A DNA stretch of 64,000 bases from Miscanthus floridulus (taxonomy: Eukaryota > Streptophyta > Magnoliopsida > Poales > Poaceae): the NCBI RefSeq assembly GCF_019320115.1, contig NC_089585.1:143919769-143983768 (forward strand), in the 5' to 3' direction. A model generated the notes under the pieces. That model saw only the letters and a list, made by a program, of their open reading frames with translations, was not told where the DNA came from and made no database searches. Shown here piece by piece: positions 20,752 through 29,771 of the stretch. A program made the translations under genes and the position numbers. The stretch's first letter is position 1; each line of letters begins with the position of its first letter.

Positions 20752-21147
20752 TGTCGATGCGGGACCCATAGGATACCCCGCAAGGGAGAGAGAAGATCTA
20801 GTCCAACTAGGATTCTTCTCATGTAATCTTAGTAGTATAACTATTAAGTAATCCTACTAGGAAACCTTATTATAAACCGACTAGGACTCTGGCCTCCTGA
20901 CTATATAAAGGAGGGCAGGGCTCCTAAGACAGGGAGAACAATTGTACGACATAACACTTTACGATCAATCCAACGCAAAGGCTAAGGCCGACTGGACGTA
21001 AGGTTATTACTCGATCTACGATCGAGGGCCTGAACCAGGATAAATCGACTGTGTCTTGCGTTAACCATCGAGTTCGGCACACGCCGAAGCCCGAACATAC
21101 TGCCCCGGGTACCCCCGTGGCAGGCTATCGGTGGTAAAACATCGACA
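20752..21147 (+). repeat. G1 3' LTR
   Basis: 396 bp. Differs from the 5' LTR at two positions (C to T in GGAAACCTTATT, and A to G in ACTGCCCCGG). Confidence 0.95.
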
Positions 21148-23651
21148 CGGTGCGTACGGCTCGTACCCTACAAGTATATGATATGCATGATTACTTATAA
21201 TCTTTATGATCATTAGTTCATGGAGCCTACGTATTTAAAGAATCTAACTTTGTTAGTACCTGTGAGGCTCCTTGGGTACTAAGCGGGGCACCACCTAGCT
21301 GAGACATGTCGATCTCGTCCTGCGGCCAATCATCCCACTGGTTGTGCTATCTGCGGAAGCGCGAGGGGTCATCGTCGTCCTCGGTTGCAGGGTCCTTCCC
21401 AGCGCTATGATGTGGTGGTATACGCACTGCAGAAGTGGCACCTGTCACCGGCTGGTGTCCTTAAAGAGGCTGAAGACGTGCCACCCGACCGCGCCGGGAG
21501 TGGTGGTTCCACATAAGGAGTGTCCATGCAGCTCAACTTCTGAGCTAGCTTCCTATAGCTCTTCTTCACCTTCTGTATAAATAGACGTTAAAGTTAGTGT
21601 ATTTTCCAAACGCATATACACTAAAGAAACATTTTTGGAATGGATAAGTTTATGTTTACCTCCACAAAAGCCTCGAGAACGCTTGGCCCCTGCCCTCTAG
21701 ACTCGTGAAGCCGAAACAATGCTTCGTTGGACATCCTTGACAATTGTGTCGTCTGGGTACAGAAACACGGTTGGACAGTTTTAGTACACATACTTAATAC
21801 CAAAAGGATAACAAATTGTATCATTCAAGTATCTTACCATGTATCTTTGAAGCGGGGCTCTCTGTAGCTGTGTGTCCTCCCTAGTGGCAACGTCGTACAC
21901 ATCTTCGATCACATCTTCCTCTGAGTCCTCATCAATCGCCTCCTCAGTGTATGGGGGCTTGATATGTGTCCTCGTAGACCATGTGAAGCCACCGCAGGTA
22001 CTCATCGAAGGTGTGCTGGTCGTGTGGAGGACCCGCATGGACCGACTGCCATTCCCTAGTCTCCCACAAAAGGATGTGCGCATTGTGTGTCACACGCCTA
22101 ATCCTTGGTCTTGTACCTCTTCCTACGGTTATACCTGCAACAAAATGATGTTAGTTGTACCACACACACCTCTGAATTGTAGCTTTATTATTAATCGATA
22201 ATGCACCTATGCAATCCTTGGTTGGTGAAGTAAAGCGGTGGTGGGCAGCCTGTCATTCTTCCAAACTATCTGTAGATCCTGATGGGCAAGTGAATCTCAA
22301 CCACGTGGAAGAAAATAAGAGGGGCGTTGCAATGATACTTGTCTGACTCGTCCCTAGTGACAGGACTCAGATAGTACTCGAGCTCTGGAGCATCCCAAGG
22401 ACACCAATGCACCTGAAAATTTTGTAATTGAATTAGGTTGTGATATAGTGTACATCGAACAAGACACATATATGATAGTAATGAGAGCGTAATATGGTGC
22501 TGTGTCAGGATGTCGAGACCGTCCGTGTACTCCCTGTACTTGCGCCTCGCATTCCCTCTAACTAACTCTGCTTCCGTCCAGATATATAGAGCTGTAGGGA
22601 GTGTATCATGCCCGTTCCATTGCCGCATTGAACACGATAATGAAATAGCCATTAATAATTTAATCATATGTAACTGCCTCGAAGAATATAGTGAACCAAA
22701 GTACTTATCGATAAACCAGTATTAAGGGGCCTCCCAACGGGCCATCGTTCCCAACACTAAACATGGAGTAGGTAGGAGCAACCCCCAAGGTTCGCATACC
22801 CTGAGGTGCGACGGCAGGCAACACACAGCTGCCGGTACGTCCATGCCTAGGACTACGTTGCCCCTAGCTATACGCCGCTATGTTCTCCCATGACTAGCGT
22901 AGTATGTCAAGGAAGATCCAGTTGATGGTGTTGCCCGAGGCGTCTAGGAAGAGGAAAGCACCAAGAAAGTGCCAGAGCCTATGGGTCTAAGTAATCAAAG
23001 CGCTCTGTGATCCAAGACGACGAAACATCAGAATTTTTTCTAAAATTGACCAAAGAAAATGAGACTCGATGACTACAGGAAAGCAAGTATTAAATAGGCT
23101 TGAATTGCTCACTTATTTTTCTTAGAAGCCTTGTCGTCCGGTGGAAGAAAGCCAGTGAACTGAGCCACCAGCTCCCTCCAGTGATCATTGTCAACTATCC
23201 CCGTCACTGGAAGTCCCCCCAACCAAAGGCCAAAGATAGTCTTCATGTCCTGCATGGTTAAGGTCATCTCGTCGCAAGGTAGGTGGAACGTGTGGGTCTT
23301 AGGCCTCCACCTGTTATAAGAATAGAACGACTGTTAGTTGCCTCAAATTTGTTATAAGAATATTTACGTACAAAGAAGGCATTCGCACCTGTCTACAGCT
23401 GCACTAAGTAGTGCTAGGTCAAGGGGCGGAAGACCGTAGTTGAACAACATGGACAAGCTCAAGGAAGCTAGGCACGCCATATATACGGCGCATAACGCTC
23501 GTCCCACTGGTACGCCCTGGTGTGCATGCGGGGCCTCAAAGTAGGCAAGGCCACCTGTGCATCGGTGTCACTCAAGAGGTGTGCTCGGTGCTAGTCGTCG
23601 TACTCCACCTCAAGAATAGGGATTCAACGGGTGCTGTGTGGGAGGGGCCAT
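21148..23651 (-). pseudogene. plant-mobile-domain (PMD) gene, decayed
   Basis: Starts MAPPTQHPLNPY at 23651. Blocks then follow in family order: PTLRPRMHTRAYQWDERYAPYIW, and RWRPKTHTFHLPCDEMT with GLPVTGIVDNDHW (about 23170-23320). Next come WHFLGAFLFLDASGNTINW and FLDILR, stop, SWENIA (about 22870-22985). After these: RGNARRKYREYTDGLDIL, WCPWDAPELEYY and IFFHVVEIHLPIR (about 22270-22560), AIDEDSEEDVIEDVYDVATRE (near 21900), and DDWPQDEIDMSQLGGAPLSTQG (near 21300). The domain is that of MAIN and 'phosphatase 7 long form homolog' proteins and is shared with transposons. Frameshifts (for example after NPY) and Gln-to-TAG changes disable it. Its last exon is cut by G1. Confidence 0.8.
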
Positions 23652-24050
23652 CCTGTTACAAATTGATAAACAAAGGGTTAGAGTATTCAAATTAATAATA
23701 TTCAAATTAACATTATGTAGCATTATAAAATTTGAACTACTTGTTATGTAATACGAACACAATATGAAAGCACATGTATATATTCAAAGTAACATTAACA
23801 GACATATTAAACAACTTCACTAGAAAAATAAGCATTTGACGAAACTTCACCGAGTCATTCAAATCGCCATATCACGCACTACTAAGTACCGACAATCAAT
23901 CCCTAAACCTAAAATCCTAACTAACAGTAACCTAAACCCTAACTACCTAACCAATACTACCTAACCTAAACCCAAAATCAATCCCTAAACCCTAACTACC
24001 TAACCAAACCTTAACTATCCTAAATCACTATCCTAACAAATTCTAAATCA
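23652..24050. other. 5' region of PMD gene, CCTAAA-rich low complexity
   Basis: About 23890-24050 is made of degenerate CCTAAACCCTAA-like words, continuing at 25311-25385 beyond the inserted solo LTR. No gene seen. Confidence 0.5.
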
Positions 24051-24055
24051 CTATC

Positions 24056-25310
24056 TGTCGGTGCAGAAAGTGATCAACAAGTAGATATTTGTAGTTTTAC
24101 CGTACGTTGTGATCGGAGGTGGCCTAGCACTCAATGATACAGGGTTTATACTGGTTCAGGCAACGTGCTCTACGTCCAGTTTGAGTCGGTCGGTGACTTT
24201 ATTCCTGAGCCCAGGTGCTCGAAGTTTGCTGTGGGGTTACAAAAGAGAAGGAGAAAGATGGGGGTACAAGAGGTCCGGTCGGAAGGGCCGAGAGCTGACA
24301 GGAGCTCCGCTATGAGCTAAGTGTTCAAGCGTGTGCTTGGGGTCCAAACCTGGCAGTTCTGTGGTTGTGAACTAGTGAGCTTGATCGATTTAATGAATCT
24401 AGAATCACTTGAATAGATATGGATTAACTGAGTCTCTTGGGAGAGAGCGCATCCCCTTTTATAGATGAAGTAGATGACCTTACAAGTGAGAGGGAGAGAA
24501 TACGTATGCTTCTAAACCTTGCTGCCCATGTCGACAGGTATAGGATGATGGTAGGCACCCACAACACTATTGGATATCAGATGCACGTGGGAGGCTGCGT
24601 CATTTTGTTTGGGTATGGCGGATGTCAGGTACCTTCTATACTATTGATGCCCAGAGGCATGTGAGGGGTTTTACCATGTTCACTCGGTATGGTAAATGCC
24701 GACGCCCGCAACACTGTCGATGAATAGAGGCATATGTGGGGAGCCTTACCATATGGGAGTTAATGGCACCCATAATACTGTAGGGAAAATGTCGGCGCCT
24801 ACAATACTGTATGTGTCAGGGAGATTGTAGAGTACTGTTTCTATAGATGTACAAGGTACGGTCCCTGGTATCGTGGTTTAACTTGTGTGCCTTGCTTTCT
24901 TTTCTCCGTTCATTTTCTGGTCCTTTCCGAGCGAGCGTCCCCGATCGGTCGGTCCCAGTCGGCTATGGTTGCGCCAGTCGGAGAAGAGCGGTGAGCAGGG
25001 TTTTTGTGTACCCCCGGTCGGAGACGCGGGGTCGGAGTCATAAGTAGTGTCTCGGCCAGGCCTTTCGGTCGGAGAGGCCGTCGGAGGTGGGCTGGAGATC
25101 GAAGTGAGCGCTCCTGATCAGAGAGGAGGGCCGAAGTCGGAAAACGGTCACCGTTCCTCCTCGGCTAGGCCTTTCGGTCGGTGATTGGATCACTCTTCTG
25201 GCCTGTTGTTCCGATACTTGGGCTGGCCCATGAGTTACGCGTTGTCTACTTGGGCCGAGCCTTTGTTGGGAAGCTGGTCCACGAGGGACCCCGGGTTTAT
25301 GAACCCGACA
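24056..25310 (+). mobile_element. solo LTR, 1,255 bp, family unassigned
   Basis: Begins TGTCGGTGCAG and ends GAACCCGACA (short inverted TGTCGG/CCGACA ends). A perfect 5-bp target duplication CTATC lies at 24051-24055 and 25311-25315, and removing the LTR plus one copy restores the CCTAAA-rich sequence. There is no internal retroelement sequence, so it is the product of LTR-LTR recombination. A CCTTTTATAGATG stretch near 24457 may be its promoter. Confidence 0.85.
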
Positions 25311-25671
25311 CTATCCTAAATTACTAACAAATTCACTAACCTAACTATCCTAAATCACTAACCCTAACTAAAATAACAATCATAATAACATGAAATCGAG
25401 AGAGCCTACCTTGATTGAGTGGGCCGGCGGCCGTGACGCGCCGGCGTTCGTGGCGCGGCCGGAGTGGGTGAGAGCGTGCGGCGCGGGCGGGTGGCCAGCG
25501 GGGCTCTGCGTGGCGTGCGAGCTACCGGGCGGGTGGGCAGGTGCGGTGGTCGGCGTGCAGGCATGGCGGCGGCAGGCGCTGCGGGCGCGGCGGCGGCAGG
25601 CGCTGTGGGCGCGTTGGCGGCGGCGCTTCGGGCAGAGGCAGGGGCGGCTCGCGGGCAATATTTATCTGATC
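25311..25671. other. GC-rich leader region of the host element
   Basis: Strongly GC-rich, with open frames on both strands (minus: Arg/Ala/His/Pro-rich). Likely the promoter/leader side of the PMD gene rather than coding. Confidence 0.4.
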
Positions 25672-25912
25672 CTGCCGTGCCATGCGCCGTGGCAGCGGCA
25701 CTGCCACGTCAAGATCGGTGGCGCGGCAGACCCTGTCACGTCACCGGTCAGCGGCCCCGGTCTTCGTCACGTCACCCTCCTGCCGTGCCACCATACATGG
25801 CGCGGCACAGGCATTTCACCGCGTTATGACAATAGACACGACTAAAAGTGTTAGTTAAAAAACAATGTTAGATTTAAAATTAGTTTACAAAAATTGTTAA
25901 AATAAAAAAATC
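25672..25912. repeat. right inverted terminal repeat of the host element
   Basis: Inverted copy of 4158-4372; about 35 bp longer than the left copy. Confidence 0.65.
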
Positions 25913-26001
25913 ACGGCGGACGTGGATTGCTAGCGTGGGACCCATGTAAGTCTGCCGGACGGCACTCTTTTTGGACACCGTTTGAATCCTACAACAACAC
26001 T

Positions 26002-26351
26002 AAGGGGGTGTTTGTTTCTTTAGTCGCTCCTAAAATTTATGTCACATTAAATGTTTAGAGGTTAATAAGGAGCATTAAATATAAATTAATTACAAAACCA
26101 ATTACATAGATGGAGGCTAATTTCCGAGACGATTTTTTCAAGCCTAATTAATCTATCATTAGCACATGTTTACTGTAGCACCACGTTGTCAAATCATGGA
26201 CTAATTAGGCTTAAAAGATTCGTCTCATAAATTAGTCGCAAGTTGTGCAATTAGTTTCGTAATTAGTCTATATTTAATACTCCATGCATGTGTCCAAACA
26301 TTCGATGTGACAGGAATTTTAGGAGGAGGGGAAGGAACTAAATAGGCCCTT
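26002..26351. mobile_element. MITE, about 350 bp
   Basis: Imperfect inverted ends: AAGGGGGTGTTTGTTT at the left, and the reverse complement of GGAACTAAATAGGCCCTT at the right. The body contains TGGACTAATTAGGCTTAAAA and CTACTGTAGC-like words found in abundant grass MITEs. No clear target duplication found, so no superfamily assigned. Confidence 0.65.
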
Positions 26352-27122
26352 ATACTGAGACAGAGGGAGTAAGCAATATTCAGATGACCAACTGACAACT
26401 GAAACACCCTCACTAATCATTGTGCTGCAGTTGCAGCAGCAGCCAATCTGAACCTACTGCTGTGGCTTCCGAACTGGTATGAGATCCGGTATGTATTCCA
26501 AGCAAGAGGAAGTAATGAATTGCGAGGAAGAGGGAGTGGCAGGCGTCCTGCAAGTAAAAGTGTGGGTGCGCAGGAATCAATTTCTGAGATATGTGCACAC
26601 AGTGGAAAATAGTAGCGATGACTGGGTGTGTTAACTTGTTTATTCGCTGCTGTGATTTATAGGTCAAATCACAGAGAATTAAAACTTGTCAGAGTGTCGT
26701 CGTTTTTCAGTTTGCCAGAGAATGGTCCAAACATGGAGATAAAGTCTTTGCAATATGTGTGATATTAATTTGTTTTGTGATATTAATTTATGTTTATATG
26801 GATGTGAAATACTGTCGATTTTTTCTAAAAATTGTGGAGTTCTGTATTGATTCAATTGTATAATTTTGTATCAAAATTGTAAAATTCCTGATATAAAAAT
26901 GAGGGTAAAAACACAAATATCAAAATAAAATAGGGATAAAAACGCATAGAAAAGTTGTCCCTTTTGTCCAAAAGTTAACATCGTTAGAGAGACTTCATAG
27001 AATAAGGGTAAAGTCTCCCTTCGTTTTGAAATCGCAGGGGCTAAAATCATAATGTAAAAAACAGAGTAAAATCCTCATTTCGCTTTAAAACATGAGTAGA
27101 AACAATTAATTAAGCCCCTTTT
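26352..27122. other. no gene recognised
   Basis: AT-rich spacer; nothing resembling a coding exon or a known repeat family was recognised. Confidence 0.5.
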
Positions 27123-27332
27123 ATTATGGTAAGATGCCGGTACAAAAGACATTAATTTAAAATCTAGCAGGCACATATTCAATTATTTCACGAGTTCCTC
27201 TTGACTTGCATCTAGGAGCTCTCATTTCCCTTTCCTTTGCTTGTGGGTGCTGTGGCGGCAGTGCCGGAACAGTAATTATGGTAAGATGCCGGTACAAAAG
27301 ACATTAATTTAAAATCTAGCAGGCACATATTC
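27123..27332 (+). repeat. 58-bp direct repeat pair
   Basis: 27123-27180 and 27275-27332 are identical as read (ATTATGGTAAGATGCCGGTA ... GCACATATTC), 152 bp apart. The second copy directly abuts a MITE. Confidence 0.85.
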
Positions 27333-27339
27333 GTTGGGC

Positions 27340-27563
27340 GAAATTTGGGAATTTAGCTACTGTATCACTTTCGTTTTTATTTGGCAATTAGTATTCAATC
27401 GTGGACTAATTAGGCTCAAAACGTTCGTTTCGCGATTTCTAACCAAACTGTGCAATTAGTTTTTTTTCGTCTACATTTAATGATCCATGCACGTATTGCA
27501 AGATTCGATATGATAGCTACTGTAGCACTTTTTGAGAAAACTTTTTGGAACTAAACAAGGCCC
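27340..27563. mobile_element. second, truncated MITE of the same broad type
   Basis: Shares TCGTGGACTAATTAGGCTC, ACTGTGCAATTAGTTTTTTT and ATTTAATGATCCATGCACGT with the 26002 MITE and ends GGAACTAAACAAGGCCC. The expected left end is missing. Confidence 0.6.
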
Positions 27564-27611
27564 ATCCTATAAGACACTTTAAACTAATACTCGTAATAAT
27601 ATATACTCTAC

Positions 27612-27775
27612 TTACTTCCGCATTTGCAACGTCTTTCCCAACTGGCGTGCGAGTCTAACAAGCTTCTCCGCGCTTATTTTCTTCTCGTCATCTTCATTGA
27701 GGATATGACACACGCAAGGGATATCGGATTTTTGTACAGCCTCGATGCAGTTGACGGTCGGGAAGTGGTACGCTC
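27612..27775 (-). pseudogene. possible lipid-transfer-protein-like exon fragment
   Basis: The minus-strand frame ends NCIEAVQKSDIPCVC, then EKKISAEKLVRLARQLGKTL and a stop. The EAV-KSDIPCVC core and following helix resemble one group of plant lipid-transfer/seed-storage-inhibitor proteins. The usual CC pair is NC here, and the final Cys residues are missing. The frame continues upstream to 27869, but that part looks like intron. This rests on a short motif and is a tentative call. Confidence 0.3.
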
Positions 27776-27854
27776 TGTTATGTTTTATGTTAGTCTGCCA
27801 CTTAAGATTTTGCTGAATTGATAGTAAATTAACAAGGAAAGAGAAAGAGTTAAG

Positions 27855-28340
27855 GTACTCCTGTGTCAAAATAAATTAAATTATAAAGTTGTTCTAAATC
27901 AAACTATTTAGGTTTTATCGAACTTACAGAAAAGAACACCAAGAGTATTTATGACATTAAATTAGTATCACTAGATACATCATGAAATATACTCTATTAC
28001 AAATTATAAGTCATTTCAACTTTCTTGAGTCAAAGTATCTCAAGTTTAACCAAAATTACAGAGAAAAACATAAAGATTTATGACAGCAAATAGGTATACT
28101 ATAAAAATATAATTAATAAAGAATCTAATTATACTTATTTAGTATTATAAATGCTATTATTTTAATATATAAATTTAGTCAAACTTGAGATGCTTTGACT
28201 TTCCAAAAAAATTAAAATGGTTTATAATTTAGGATGGAGGGAGGAGTATTTTTATAGTATACTTATTTGGTGCCATACATGGTGTTACCTTTCTTAAGAT
28301 AGTTCAATTTAGGCTATTCTAGAAATTAATTTATTTTTCT
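27855..28340. mobile_element. Stowaway-like MITE, interrupted by another Stowaway
   Basis: The left part (about 27855-27990: TACTCCTGTGTCAAAATAAATT...TGAAATATA) and right part (about 28249-28340: TATAGTATACTTATTTGG...AATTTATTTTTC) belong to one MITE consensus split by the element at 27992-28246. Ends are approximate; the right terminus has decayed. Confidence 0.6.
27992..28246. mobile_element. inner Stowaway MITE, 255 bp
   Basis: Starts CTCTATTACAAATTATAAG and ends AATTTAGGATGGAGGGAGGAG, flanked by TA on both sides (27990-27991 and 28247-28248). The arms pair (CTCAAGTTT...AAACTTGAG), giving a long hairpin. Typical Tc1/mariner-derived Stowaway. Confidence 0.8.
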
Positions 28341-28427
28341 ATAGTGGTTGTCATATCATAGTTATATTTATATAACATGGCAGCTCTGGAAAGAGCTATA
28401 TGACACCATGCATTGAGACTGGCCTTG

Positions 28428-29705
28428 TGTGGTAGAACCGTTCGAAATAACACATTGGACGAAGGCGTTCGTCTTCCACCAGACACTAAGCACTCTAAAA
28501 GCAAACTACAGCGAACGGTATCCGTCGAGCACATCCCTAAGGGAGAACCCGAAAGATCCACATTTTTCCCCAGAGATCCAATAATGAGAACGAGGTACAA
28601 TACTTAATGCATTTCATACATCCAGAGTTCATAGAAATTCATTATTACATTGCCAAATATCAGAGTGTGGAATATTAAACAGCGGAATTAAAAATAAACA
28701 TCTAGCGATAAGGAACTGGGGATCCGTCTGTGCCCACCAGAAGAATCCTCCACACAATGGTACTTCTCAAGCATAACCTGCAACAGGGGTAAATAAACCC
28801 TGAGTACACAATGTACTCGTAAAACTTATTCCGACTAGTGGGAATAATTTCTCGACGCCAAGGAATATAATAAGCTTTATGGTTTGCTGATTTTCCTTTT
28901 TGGCAGAAAGCAATACTATTAGTGAGTCCTTACTTACGATGTTATTAATAGCCGTATTAAGTTATTAACTATCCATTCTATGTAAGCACCCGTTCTACTT
29001 TCAAGCAAGAGTTGAGCAATCAGATTCCATTTCATCACCTTCCAACTTTCAATTCTTACTAAGGTGCTAGAGTTAAAACAAGCTGTACCGACTCGGCGGC
29101 GATTCACGAATCAATGTCCCCTAGCTAGGTACCCCAAACACACACGCTCCGCTTGTACCCCAGACACAAGCAAGACTAACCCATCACCCTCCAGTCTTGG
29201 GTATCCAGGTCCCCATCGAAACTTGGACTCCAAGCCTCCACTTCTGAGTCCCGGACTCAGTGCTGTGCAAGGACCACTACCATCTCCCGCCTCCAATCAG
29301 TCGGTCCAGGAAAGAGCCTGGATCCACGACAAGAGAGCAACGAGTCTTCCTGCGCCCATATCCAAGTATGTGCTCGGGATAATAGATCTGTGACTTGCCT
29401 AACGTCCATTGCAACGACTGGTCCTTAATCGACTACAGACAGGAAAAAAAGTGTAACCGAGCTATGCCCTGTTGGCCACATGACACAACCCCTTACACCC
29501 ACCAGTACCCAAATCATATCCCTGTTCGGTCACCATTCCCCTTTCCACCATTTTATCATGAGTGGTCATATTTATTCGCCTATTTACAAGTAACGGCAGG
29601 TTACTCACGCTACTGATATCCTGAGCATAGCAGCTACTCGACCTATACTAGTAGGACTCATAGGTAGATATATTTATGCATGTAGTTTCCATAAAATGGC
29701 TGTAA

Positions 29706-29771
<66 letters not shown>

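Larger units (their letters stand above)
4937..21147 (+). mobile_element. G1: Ty3/gypsy retrotransposon, Tat lineage, 16.2 kb
   Basis: Two 396-bp LTRs (4937-5332 and 20752-21147) start TGTCGATG and end CATCGACA, and are flanked by a perfect 5-bp target duplication CGGTG (4932-4936 and 21148-21152). The order gag, protease, RT, two RNase H domains, integrase without a chromodomain, tandem repeats and an antisense gene is that of the Tat lineage. I see two LTR differences, both transitions, about 0.5%. With a rate of 1.3e-8 per site per year commonly used for grass LTRs this is about 0.2 million years. gag-pol is broken by nonsense codons and a tandem triplication, so the copy cannot make its own polyprotein. 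Confidence 0.93.
4158..25912 (-). mobile_element. host element with inverted ends, carrying a PMD pseudogene and a peroxidase fragment (split by G1 and a solo LTR)
   Basis: About 4158-4372 and 25672-25912 are inverted copies of each other. Both run from an AT-rich outer end (TTTTAACA..TTTGTAAACTAATTT) into a GC-rich inner part (GGAGGGTGACGTG, CGCCACCGATCTTG). Between them, once the G1 retrotransposon (16.2 kb) and solo LTR (1.26 kb) are discounted, lies about 4.3 kb containing a class III peroxidase 3' fragment and a decayed PMD gene. Long inverted ends with gene fragments suggest a Mutator-like (Pack-MULE or PMD-carrying) element. I could not find a convincing 9-bp target duplication, so the class is inferred. 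Confidence 0.5.

Noticed and set aside
23890..24050. CCTAAACCCTAA-rich tract resembling telomere repeats
   Set aside because: The units are irregular and mixed with unrelated words, and the tract continues on the far side of an inserted solo LTR. Treated as low-complexity sequence of the PMD element.
24056..25310. Small open frames within the solo LTR
   Set aside because: Explained by the LTR; no domain.
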